From contig JACORX010000011.1 of the NCBI GenBank assembly GCA_016179165.1, positions 1 to 31,306 on the forward strand: a DNA stretch of 31,306 nucleotides. Direction: 5' to 3'. Of this stretch, positions 1 to 7,502 are shown piece by piece. Position numbers and translations under genes: made by a program. How positions within the stretch are numbered: position 1 is the first letter of the stretch; every line of letters starts with the position of its first letter. The stretch comes from Candidatus Rokuibacteriota bacterium (GTDB taxonomy: Bacteria; Methylomirabilota; Methylomirabilia; Rokubacteriales; CSP1-6). Below the pieces are notes generated by a model. That model did not search any database. It saw nothing but the letters and a program-made list of their open reading frames with translations, and was not told the origin of the DNA.

Positions 1-264
1 GATCTCCAGCAGTCGGTCGAGTTGCGGGCCAGGCGCGACACCTCCAGCCCGAGGACGATGCCCGCGCAGCCCAGCCCGACATCGGCGACGAGCTGCTGGA
101 AGCCGGCGCGATTGACGGCGGAGGCCCCTGACTGGTCGAGGTCGGCGTCGACGACGATCACGCGGTTCGTGGGTTAGCCCAGGGCGACGTGTCACGGCCC
201 GCTGTCGGAGGCCGTAATGGCGCTGGGTGCTCTCGGTATTCTCGAAGACCTGCCACCTCGGGGC
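1..264 (-). pseudogene. Serine recombinase (resolvase) N-terminal remnant, broken and cut by the window edge
   Basis: The minus strand gives pieces typical of the catalytic domain of a large serine recombinase, but in more than one frame. The first piece contains QVFENTESTQRHYGLRQRAV (about 258-197). After a frame change the text continues VALG, then a TAA at 174-176 where this family usually has Trp, then NRVIVVDADLDQSGASA and LVLGLEVSRLARNSTD-like text (GIVLGLEVSRLARNS) down to base 1. The usual first ~20 residues with the catalytic serine (the YIRQS-type segment) are absent. Near base 10 the frame seems to slip again, because the expected WHRLLEI segment is shortened. Recombinases of this group often follow a DUF5372 gene, and here that gene lies directly upstream. 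I read it as a dead recombinase gene, not a functional enzyme. Confidence 0.75.
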
Positions 265-558
265 TCAGGTTGTGGGCGCGCCGCGGGCCGGGCTTCCTCG
301 GGACCAGCGCGGCCAGCCCACCGCGCGCCAAGCTGCCAGATCGACCAGGTCCTGGATCCGAAACCGCGACCGGCCCGCCGCCACGGCGACGAACGCGTCC
401 TGGGGGACCAGGCTTGTCCAGCCAACCGGCAACGAGGTCAGGTGCCCACGGTCATCACGGAAGTAGATCCGGTCCTCCCCCCAGTTGTGCCGGTGCGCGA
501 CAACTTCGCGCGCCTGCCCGAACAGCGGGTCGAAGGGATGCGTGACCCGGACGGGCAC
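265..558 (-). CDS. DUF5372-like small protein of a recombinase module
   Basis: A 97-residue protein with a GTG start and a strong ribosome binding site (GGGGAGG at 570-564, five bases before the start). The N-terminus MPVRVTHPFDPLFGQ and the following HRHNWGEDRIYFRDDRG and GWTSLVPQDAF segments resemble small proteins annotated as DUF5372, which are commonly encoded just before serine recombinases in mobile elements. The function of the family is not known to me. The frame is intact although both neighbours are broken. The last ~15 residues (SRGSPARGAPTT) look unlike the family and may be read-out caused by the deletion that also removed the start of the recombinase. The family call rests on recall of the motif pattern and not on a search. 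Confidence 0.6.
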   Translation of the reverse strand: MPVRVTHPFDPLFGQAREVVAHRHNWGEDRIYFRDDRGHLTSLPVGWTSLVPQDAFVAVAAGRSRFRIQDLVDLAAWRAVGWPRWSRGSPARGAPTT

Positions 559-592
559 GGTCGCCTCCCCAGCGTGAGTTGCAGTTGATCGG

Positions 593-714
593 GTGGGCGA
601 ACACGCAGCGCATCAGCGCGGCCCAGGCCCACCCGCCCGGGGTGCCGGCGGTGCGGGGGCTGGCGTTGAGCTCGCGCGCGTTAACGGCAGGGGCCGGGCG
701 GGACGTCTTGGCTC
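593..714 (-). pseudogene. Possible transposase scrap
   Basis: Between the membrane protein stop and the DUF5372 gene the minus strand reads GGWAWAALMRCVFA (motif bases 593-631). This resembles the W-A-x-L-M/L-R-R-V/T-F segment that precedes the C-terminal zinc-ribbon-like CPxCG motif in some transposases (IS91-like proteins). Here the expected LDVLxCPxCG does not follow; the frame continues HPINCNSRWGGDR and runs into the ribosome binding site of the next gene. It is too short to name an element and could be chance. Confidence 0.3.
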
Positions 715-1947
715 CTACCTGGGCAAGTGCCACCAAGCTACTCCAATGACGTTCGCCACCACGCTTAGGGCAACGGCCGCCCGAAAAGGCACCGTGAGGC
801 CGCTGCGCATGGCGAACGCCAGTAAGACAAGTACTGGGATAGTAACGTCAAGCGTGAATCGCGAGCCGAACTGCCATGAGCCGGTTGTGAAGTAGAGCAG
901 CGGCGGCGTCAGTCCGACCGCGAGGCTCAACCAGGCGGCGCAGACCAGCGCGCGCGGGCGCCTCGCCAGCAACAACCAGAGAAAAGCAGGCGTCGTGAGC
1001 AATACGCTCATGCCTGTTCGGCTGGGTGCCCAGATCCCACGCGCGGCGTTCCACTGGGGCGTCGCGAGGAACATCGCCCATAGGTTTCGCGGTAGGAAGT
1101 GGAGGTTGAACTGCCCGTAGAGGCGCCCATCCTCGCTCAGGTTGGGGACGTGCAGATATCCGAAATCAGTCGGCGACCCGAATCGTTGCTGGTTATACAC
1201 CGCCAGGACGCAGATTCCCAGCAGCACTGGCCAGGCGAATGAAAGCGCCCATCGGCCCCACAAACGTAGCCCGGATTGGCCTTCGGCTGCGAGAGCTAGT
1301 ATCAGCACTGAGATCGCAAGAACGTGCGGCCGACCCATTATCGCGAGCGTCAGGCTTGCACCCACCAAGGCCGGCGGCGCGCGTCTGACTGTCAACAGCA
1401 CGGCCAGCGCGACACAGGCGCACGTCGTGACTTGTGCCACAAACCAGACGTTACCAGTCGTCGACATCCACCAGTTGACGGTGCCAAACGCGAACAACGC
1501 AGTGAGCCACAAGCTGTCCGCTCTCGAAAGATTCACCCAACGACGCCAGGTCATGGCTTCCAGCAGCAGGAAGACGAGAGCCGCACTCACTCCGCCCACG
1601 ATCGCGCAGAACAGCGTCGTGTTCACGCCATCGGCGCCAACAACCACAACAAGCGGTAGCATGAGGATTGCTGGCAGCGGGGGAAACGGAACGTACCAGC
1701 GGCCGTCAAATCGCGACAGATCCCAAGTGGAATGAGGGGTTACGAGATCTAGGCGACCTCCGAGGAACGCACTCGCCAGTTGATTGAAGTATGCGTCCGC
1801 TGGAGTGACTGCGTGGTGAAAAGCAAACGCTGTGAGCCAGTAGACGAACGAAGCCATTAATCCGACAAATAGTGCGAACGGGACGGCGCCTGTCGTTGAA
1901 TGGCTGCCCTGCTGCCTAGCGTCGCCTAGCTTCACCATTGACACCAC
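715..1947 (-). CDS. Multi-spanning membrane protein, GT-C-like (unassigned)
   Basis: A 410-residue, very hydrophobic protein with roughly nine to eleven predicted transmembrane segments spread along its length (for example FALFVGLMASFVYWLTAF and the C-terminal LTVPFRAAVALSVVANVIGV). Between the first two segments there is a polar loop containing HSTWDLSRFDGRWYVPFPP, followed by a second long loop (QRFGSPTDFGYLHVPN), the layout seen in membrane-embedded GT-C or PMT-like glycosyltransferases that use polyprenyl-phosphate sugars. I see no diagnostic catalytic motif, so the enzyme class is a guess. The start is ambiguous: GTG at 1947 or 1944, or ATG at 1938, all behind GGTGAGGAA. Base composition is clearly less GC-rich than the neighbours and codons ending in A/T are frequent, suggesting recent acquisition. 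It lies 80 bases beyond the glycan operon, next to mobile-element debris. Confidence 0.65.
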   Translation of the reverse strand: MVSMVKLGDARQQGSHSTTGAVPFALFVGLMASFVYWLTAFAFHHAVTPADAYFNQLASAFLGGRLDLVTPHSTWDLSRFDGRWYVPFPPLPAILMLPLVVVVGADGVNTTLFCAIVGGVSAALVFLLLEAMTWRRWVNLSRADSLWLTALFAFGTVNWWMSTTGNVWFVAQVTTCACVALAVLLTVRRAPPALVGASLTLAIMGRPHVLAISVLILALAAEGQSGLRLWGRWALSFAWPVLLGICVLAVYNQQRFGSPTDFGYLHVPNLSEDGRLYGQFNLHFLPRNLWAMFLATPQWNAARGIWAPSRTGMSVLLTTPAFLWLLLARRPRALVCAAWLSLAVGLTPPLLYFTTGSWQFGSRFTLDVTIPVLVLLAFAMRSGLTVPFRAAVALSVVANVIGVAWWHLPR

Positions 1948-2027
1948 TGTTCCTCACCTTCCGCCCTCAAAGAGGTCTTGTCACGTATTTACTGAGGGGC
2001 CGGATACCTCGGAGACGACGATTTCCG

Positions 2028-4226
2028 TCACTCCGCGACGCAGCGGGGTGACCGGGCCACGAGGGCTCTCAAACGCGCCGCGAACGCATCCTCGGTGAAC
2101 TCCCGCGCCCAACGCAGGGCGCCAGCCCCCCCCAGCTGGACGGCCAGCGCCGGATCCTCGAAGAGCCGTACGACGGCCTTCTGAACCTGCAGGGGGTCAC
2201 CTGGATCCACGACGAAGCCGGTGACGCCGTCTTCGATCAGCTCCGCCGCCGCGCCGGCGGCGCCGACGCAGGCCTTCCCCGCCCGCATGGCCTCGAGGAA
2301 GACCAGGCCGAAGCCCTCCTCGCGCGAGGGCATGACGAAGAAGGCGCAGTCGCGGTAGAGCGCCGCCAGCTGCGCATCATCGACGGAGCGCGTGAAGCGC
2401 ACCGCGTTCCCCAGCGCCGCCGCGGCGAGCTCGAGGCGCGGGCGGTCGTCGCCATCGCCTGCCACCACGAGCCGGGCGCCGGGACACCGCGCGACAACAC
2501 GCGGCCACATCTCCACCAGCAGGTCGTGGCCCTTGTAGCGCTCCGCGGCCGCCAGGCGCCCGACGATGAGGGCGAAGGGCCCCGCCTCGCCCGACGCCGG
2601 CGCCGCGGCGGCTTCGCCCACGCCGAGGTGGCAGACCGGGATGGCCCGGGAGATTAAGCCCGGGTTCGCCTCGCGGAAGCGGCGCGCCGTGTAAGCGGAG
2701 TTCGCCATCACGACGTCCGCCCGCCGCAGCGCGATCCGGCGGAGCATACTCAGCGGCTTCCACGCCTCGATCCCGTGGAGGAACACGCAGAGGCGCCCGC
2801 CCCGCAGCGCCATCAACCAGCCGAGCGGGCTGAGATGCAGATGGAGGCAGAGAATATCGCTCGCGGCCGATGGCCGCGGTCCGAGCGCCCGGCGCAGCGC
2901 GGCCCACACCACGCGGCGCTTCCTCGACCAAGGATTCGCCCAGGGGCTCGCCGGACCGTCGCCGAGCGACAGCACGCTCGAGCCGGGCAGGGCCCGGACG
3001 GCCATGCGCGAGACCTGGGACACGCCGTCAGCGCCGTTCATCCCGGGTGTCAGGATCGCCCAGCGACGGTCTGCGGCCGCCGACCGGTACCGCCCGGCCA
3101 TGGCCCGGCCGATCGAGTCCCACGAGTACGTGCGCTGCGCCAGCGCTTTCCCGCGCGCCCCCATCTCACGCGCCTTCGCCGGATCGTCCAGCAGTGTGAC
3201 AACAGCGCCGGCAATAGCCGAAGCTTCCTGGGGCACCCAGAAGCCGCAGCGCTCGGCCTCGACCACGCTCCACGGGCAGCTGTGGGTCACGACGACTGGG
3301 AGACCCGCGGCCATCGCCTCGGCCACGCTCGTCCCGAAACTCTCGGAGTCCGAGCACAGGACGAGGCAGTCTGAGTCGGCCAGCAGCTCCCACTTGTCCG
3401 CGGCGCCGACCTCGCCGGGCCAGTGCACGTGGGTACCCGCCGCGGCGAAGCGTGGATCGAGGCGCTTCCTCTCGCCGCCCTCGTCGGACCCGGCGACAAC
3501 GAGATGCGCGTCGGCGCGCATCGCCCGCACCCGATCGAAGGCCGCGGCGAGGAGATCAAGGCGCTTGATCGGATGGATCCGCCCCAGAAACGTCACGATC
3601 GGCGCGGTGTCAGGAATGCCGAGCCGCCGCCGGATCGCGCCGGCTGCGGCCGGCGCCGTGTCGGGGCCGTCCACGCCGTTGGGCAAGGTGACGACTGGAA
3701 CGCCCGGAGCCCGCAGGTGGAGCGCCTCCGCCTCGGCCTCGGAGGTCGCGTGCAGGAAGGCCGCAGAACCAAGGTTCCATCTCTCAATGACGCCGTACGC
3801 GATCCGCTTGCGCCACGCGCGCCGGCCGACCGAGCCCGGGTCGAGCATGCCGCGGGGAGAGATGACGACGGGCACACCGGCGCGCCGAGCGCGCCGCGCA
3901 GCCACCCAGCCCGGAAGGGTCCAGAGACCATGGACGTGGACGAGGTCCGCGCGCGCTACTGCCGCCCCGAGGGCGGCGCCGAGGCCGCGCGCGTTGAAGA
4001 GGCGCCGCGGACAGGCGCGCGGCAGATAGCACACGGCCACGCCCTCGTAGCTGTCGCCGCCCGGCGGCGTTGCCGGGAGATCGGCGGCGCCGTCGGCCGT
4101 CGTCGTCAGCACCTCGACGTCGACCCCCGCTCGCTGGAGCGCGCGGCACAGCCCCAGGATGCTCCTGGGAGGCCCACCGTAGCGGAAGGCTGGCGCGAAG
4201 TACGGGCTGACGTGGAGGACGCGCAC
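2028..4226 (-). CDS. Tandem GT4-GT4 fusion glycosyltransferase
   Basis: A 732-residue protein with two complete GT-B (GT4) glycosyltransferases in one frame. Domain 1 (about 1-380) starts VRVLHVSPYFAPAFRYGGPP, has the acceptor-side HVHGLW, the LPNGVD linker, FLGRIHPIKRL, and the E-x7-E motif ESFGTSVAE (295-303). Domain 2 (about 388-732) starts WAILTPGMNGADGVSQVSR, with LHGIEAWKP, ALIVGRL, VVAGDGDD and the E-x7-E motif EGFGLVFLE (637-645). Single GT4 enzymes are about 350-420 residues, so this is twice the usual size. No stop separates the halves; the junction is near base 3070. The GTG start at 4226 follows GAGG and lies 11 bases after the polymerase stop; the frame stays open further upstream to 4781, but that part overlaps the polymerase and has no family resemblance. 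Likely transfers two successive sugars from nucleotide donors at the cytoplasmic face; sugars are unknown. Confidence 0.9.
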   Translation of the reverse strand: MRVLHVSPYFAPAFRYGGPPRSILGLCRALQRAGVDVEVLTTTADGAADLPATPPGGDSYEGVAVCYLPRACPRRLFNARGLGAALGAAVARADLVHVHGLWTLPGWVAARRARRAGVPVVISPRGMLDPGSVGRRAWRKRIAYGVIERWNLGSAAFLHATSEAEAEALHLRAPGVPVVTLPNGVDGPDTAPAAAGAIRRRLGIPDTAPIVTFLGRIHPIKRLDLLAAAFDRVRAMRADAHLVVAGSDEGGERKRLDPRFAAAGTHVHWPGEVGAADKWELLADSDCLVLCSDSESFGTSVAEAMAAGLPVVVTHSCPWSVVEAERCGFWVPQEASAIAGAVVTLLDDPAKAREMGARGKALAQRTYSWDSIGRAMAGRYRSAAADRRWAILTPGMNGADGVSQVSRMAVRALPGSSVLSLGDGPASPWANPWSRKRRVVWAALRRALGPRPSAASDILCLHLHLSPLGWLMALRGGRLCVFLHGIEAWKPLSMLRRIALRRADVVMANSAYTARRFREANPGLISRAIPVCHLGVGEAAAAPASGEAGPFALIVGRLAAAERYKGHDLLVEMWPRVVARCPGARLVVAGDGDDRPRLELAAAALGNAVRFTRSVDDAQLAALYRDCAFFVMPSREEGFGLVFLEAMRAGKACVGAAGAAAELIEDGVTGFVVDPGDPLQVQKAVVRLFEDPALAVQLGGAGALRWAREFTEDAFAARLRALVARSPRCVAE

Positions 4227-4237
4227 GGACGCCGGCC

Positions 4238-5686
4238 TCAGCGCGCCGCTCGGCCGAGCGGCGCGCGCTGGGTCGCCCGGCGCACCCGCGCCCTTCGCGC
4301 GAACAGCAGCAGCCGATCGATGAGGATCGCGGCGCCACCGAGGTAGACGATGAGCGTGACCGTGAAGCCCAGGTGCCTGATCCACGAGCGCTCGAAGAGA
4401 TACAGCGAGAGCCAGAACACCGCGGTGACGAGCGCGATGCCGAGCTCCCGGTGGCGGATCGCGCGCAGCAGCCACTGGTACGCGAGGCCCAGCAGGAGCG
4501 CGTAGAGGAAGATCGGCACGAACATGAGCGGCACGCCGAAGTCGACGTAGGACTCCGCCGCGTAGCCGAAGGCGATGCTCGTGCCCTCCTCGGTGCCCGC
4601 CACCCAGACACCCGCGTACTTCCTCACCATCTCGCTGTCGGACGGCAGCACGGGCTTGTCGGGAAAGAGGGCGCGCGGGGTGAAGATGTGGTAGAGCGCC
4701 TCGCCGAGTATGGCGCCCTGCTCGTGGGGCAGCATCGCGGGCACCCGCCCGACCGCGAGCGCCGGGTAGTACACCGCCCACAGCCGGTCCACGAAGAAGT
4801 CTATGTCGGCGAAAAGCTCGTCCGCGCTGCTCTTGAACCAGGTCGAGGACAGCGACGCGATGCGCGCCAGCCGCTCCTCGCGGGACGACGCCAGGGCTTC
4901 GCTGTCGAGGTCATGGCGATGCCCCGTGCGGACGGACATCCACATGAGACCGGTCGAGACCATGAGCATAGCCACCGCCCCGAGCACGGCCCAGTGGCGC
5001 AGGCGGCGCCTGTCGAACGCGCCCAGGAGCGCGACGGCGGCCATCATGAGCGGCTCGCGGAAACCGGCGAAGTACCCGGTGAACCCGAGCACCACTTCGG
5101 TCCCGAGCAGCAGTCCGATCCAGCCCAGGCGGATCCGCGGCTGGCTCAGCCGCCGGAACATGAGGAAGATCAGCGCCAATCTCGCGTAGGTGAGGGCGAG
5201 GATGCCCTGGGTCACCGCGGGAAACCGCCACGCCAGCTCCTGCACCGTGCCGGTGAGCGCCACACAGACGAGATAGGTAACGAAGAGCCCGCGCCAGCCC
5301 AGCTCGAGATCCGGAACCGCCTGTGGCGCGCCTCCCCGAGGCCGCGCCAGCGTGAGACCCGCCTTGAGCCCGAGCAGGATGGCCACGAGGCAGCCGAGAC
5401 CGATCAGCACCATCGGGCGGTAGTCGCTCAAGTCCATCGCGCCGAGCCTGCGGCCCGTCACGGCGTAGTAGAAGATACCCGCGGTGACCTGCACCCACTG
5501 GAAGGTGAAGGCCAGCGCGAGCACCGGAGGGCCGTCGGGGGTCCTGAGGAAGCGCCACCCGGCCCAGAGCACGCAGACGGCGAGACCGGCGATCCAATCC
5601 CCGGCCAGGATCAATGCCGCGACCGCCACGATGGCGAGCGCCACGAGCTTCATCGGCGGAAGCGGTCCGGGCGGGCGGGGCTTCAC
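4238..5686 (-). CDS. Wzy-like O-antigen/oligosaccharide repeat polymerase (membrane)
   Basis: A 482-residue integral membrane protein with about ten to twelve hydrophobic segments, from MKLVALAIVAVAALILAGDW to FTVTLIVYLGGAAILIDRLLLF. A long periplasm-type loop between about residues 270 and 380 contains FPDKPVLPSDSEM and is followed by GTSIAFGYAAESYVDFGVP, which resembles the large loop and its trailing GxxxE-DFG segment in Wzy/EpsK-type polymerases. The C-terminal tail is Arg-rich and cytoplasmic. No enzyme motif is strictly diagnostic for Wzy, so the call rests on topology and context. The GTG start overlaps the previous stop by four bases (GTGA); an ATG at 5653 is the alternative and would remove a Pro-rich lead. 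Its presence in a locus with an ABC exporter is unusual. Confidence 0.7.
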   Translation of the reverse strand: MKPRPPGPLPPMKLVALAIVAVAALILAGDWIAGLAVCVLWAGWRFLRTPDGPPVLALAFTFQWVQVTAGIFYYAVTGRRLGAMDLSDYRPMVLIGLGCLVAILLGLKAGLTLARPRGGAPQAVPDLELGWRGLFVTYLVCVALTGTVQELAWRFPAVTQGILALTYARLALIFLMFRRLSQPRIRLGWIGLLLGTEVVLGFTGYFAGFREPLMMAAVALLGAFDRRRLRHWAVLGAVAMLMVSTGLMWMSVRTGHRHDLDSEALASSREERLARIASLSSTWFKSSADELFADIDFFVDRLWAVYYPALAVGRVPAMLPHEQGAILGEALYHIFTPRALFPDKPVLPSDSEMVRKYAGVWVAGTEEGTSIAFGYAAESYVDFGVPLMFVPIFLYALLLGLAYQWLLRAIRHRELGIALVTAVFWLSLYLFERSWIRHLGFTVTLIVYLGGAAILIDRLLLFARRARVRRATQRAPLGRAAR

Positions 5687-6837
5687 GGGGCGCCCCGGTA
5701 CAGCGCGGCGTACCGGGCGCCGAGGGCGCGGCGGTCGTGGCGCTCGAGGGTCCAGACGCGGGCCCGCGCGGCGTCGTACGTCGCGCCCCGATCCCGCACG
5801 AAGCGCGTCACCGTCTCGGCGAGCGCACGATCGTCGCCTTCCTTGAACATATAGCTGTGGTCGGCCAGCGAGAACGGGATGTCGGCGTGGTCGGACGCGA
5901 TGACGGGCGTCCCGAGGATCTGCGCCTCTGCTACGATCGTCGGCGCGCCGCCCTCGCTGTCCCCGTTCGCTGCGGTGAGCGAGGGCACCAGAAGCGCGTC
6001 CAGGCCGCGCACCTCCTCGAGCAAATCCGTGTACGGCAGCATGCCCTTGAGCCTGACCTGCCGTCCGAGGCTCAGCGAAGCGATGAGCGCCTCGATCTCC
6101 ACCCGCCGCGGGCCGTCGCCAACCACCACGATGCTCGCGTTTGGGTGCGCCCGTAGCACGGGCGCCAGATGCCGCAGGGCGAAGGCGAATCCCTTCTTCT
6201 CGACCATGCGCCCCACCATACCGAAGACCGGGCCGTCGCCCGACCGTGGCGCCCGCGGCCGGGGCTCTAGGTCAGGCGCGCCAAGGTCGAGGCACAGTGG
6301 GACCTCGTGGATCTTCTCCTCAGGGCAACCGAGGGCGGCCAGCCGGCTCTTCATGACCGGCCCCTCGACCACGACAGCCAGTTCCTTGTAGGCAAAGAGC
6401 GCCCGGTACCGTCCCCGCCACTCGGGCGCGTCGACCAGGAGTCCGGTGGCGTCGTAGCCATAGAAGTTCACGATGAGCCGCGGCTTGGGCGCACCCGCCG
6501 CCTCGAGGGCGCGCCACATGAAGTAGCCGGGCTGGCCGAACTGCGCGTGGGCGACAGCAAAGCGGTGCCGGATCATGTGGCGCCGGAGTGCCCACTCGAA
6601 GAGCTCCACGCCGAGAAAACGCCGCGCGGCGGCGCTGACGAGCCACCGGGCTGTGCCGCGCGGAAAGTACTTCGGGAGCTCGGTGACCTCGGCGGGCGCG
6701 GCCCGCTGGTCGCACACGCGGTGGGTCACGACCGAGAGCCCCGGCTCCTGCTGCGCCACGAGGGCGATCAACCCGCCGACAAAGGTCTCTGACGGCCCAA
6801 AGAGCGAGTCGGTGTAGATCAGCGCGCCCCTGCTCAC
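5683..6837 (-). CDS. GT4 glycosyltransferase, colanic-acid WcaL-like
   Basis: A 384-residue GT-B enzyme. The N-terminus ALIYTDSLFGPSETFVGGL carries the SETF segment typical of the WcaL/AmsK-like branch, followed by HAQFGQPGYFM and FYGYDATG in the acceptor domain. The C-terminal half has GMVGRMVEKKGF and VVVGDGP, then the donor-binding segment EGGAPTIVAEAQILGTPVI, with acidic residues at both ends. Length is normal for the family. The GTG start at 6837 overlaps the methyltransferase stop by four bases; the frame extends upstream but that part is antisense-like noise inside the methyltransferase. Probably adds one sugar to the growing lipid-linked chain. Donor and acceptor cannot be told from sequence. 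Confidence 0.9.
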   Translation of the reverse strand: MSRGALIYTDSLFGPSETFVGGLIALVAQQEPGLSVVTHRVCDQRAAPAEVTELPKYFPRGTARWLVSAAARRFLGVELFEWALRRHMIRHRFAVAHAQFGQPGYFMWRALEAAGAPKPRLIVNFYGYDATGLLVDAPEWRGRYRALFAYKELAVVVEGPVMKSRLAALGCPEEKIHEVPLCLDLGAPDLEPRPRAPRSGDGPVFGMVGRMVEKKGFAFALRHLAPVLRAHPNASIVVVGDGPRRVEIEALIASLSLGRQVRLKGMLPYTDLLEEVRGLDALLVPSLTAANGDSEGGAPTIVAEAQILGTPVIASDHADIPFSLADHSYMFKEGDDRALAETVTRFVRDRGATYDAARARVWTLERHDRRALGARYAALYRGAP

Positions 6838-7502
6838 GACTTGCGCCCGGCAAGGACCGAGATGCGCTCGCCCAGGTCCCTGTAGTCGTGGATGTGCCGG
6901 AGGGCCGCCCACGGAAAGAGCCGCTGGTATTCCGCTACGGGGCGGAACGTCCAGTGCGGCGCGTCGGGCTGCTCCGACGTGTTCTCGACGACGAAGAGAA
7001 GGCCGCCCGTGCGCAGCACTCGCGCGATCTCGGCTGCCGAGCGGCTGAGCACGGGCTCACGGAGCGCGCCCAGCACGAGACAGACCCAGACGAGGTCGAC
7101 CGAGCCGTCGGCGAGGTCGATGCGCCCCGGGTCCATCGGGCGGTACTCCACGCGCTCGTGAGGCGCCGCCATGTCGAGGTACGCCAGGACGACATCCACG
7201 CCGATTGCCCGGCCCTTGATGCGGTCCGCAAGGTCCGCGGTGAAGCGCCCGGGGCCACAGCCGAAGTCGAGCGCCACTCTCTCCTGCCCCGTGAGACAGC
7301 GGGCGAGGTGAGGAAACAGCTCCCGCTTCTGGGCCATCGTCACGGCCTCGTACTCGGACTCGGCGTGACCGAGGTTGAGGACCGAGCGGGGACCGTGGGC
7401 GCGGGCGCGCTCGGTCCAGTACGCGAGCGGCGCCGGCGCAGGGCGGCGCACTCCCAGCCGGTGCAGGCAGCGGCCGATCACCCGCCGCGCGAGGGACTGC
7501 AT
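6834..7502 (-). CDS. Class I SAM-dependent methyltransferase
   Basis: A 222-residue enzyme with a clear Rossmann-type SAM site: ALDFGCGPGRFT (motif I, about residues 77-88), IGVDVVLAYLDMA with the acidic residue ending strand 2, ADGSVDLVWVCLVLGAL (motif II), and VLRTGGLLFVVENT (motif III). The substrate-binding segment HWTFRPVAEYQRLF is typical of small-molecule methyltransferases of the Methyltransf_11 type. The ATG at 7502 shares one base with the preceding stop (TGATG). It lies between the sugar-oxidoreductase and a glycosyltransferase, which suggests methylation of a sugar or of the chain. Not a proven specificity. Confidence 0.88.
   Translation of the reverse strand: MQSLARRVIGRCLHRLGVRRPAPAPLAYWTERARAHGPRSVLNLGHAESEYEAVTMAQKRELFPHLARCLTGQERVALDFGCGPGRFTADLADRIKGRAIGVDVVLAYLDMAAPHERVEYRPMDPGRIDLADGSVDLVWVCLVLGALREPVLSRSAAEIARVLRTGGLLFVVENTSEQPDAPHWTFRPVAEYQRLFPWAALRHIHDYRDLGERISVLAGRKS

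Noticed and set aside
4227..4781. N-terminal extension of the first fusion glycosyltransferase
   Set aside because: The frame stays open but lies inside the polymerase gene in another frame; the GT4 fold begins cleanly at the GTG at 4226 with a ribosome binding site before it.
4373..5854. A 493-codon open frame on the plus strand
   Set aside because: Antisense to the membrane polymerase; composition (Arg/Glu/His-rich) is typical of the reverse complement of hydrophobic coding sequence.
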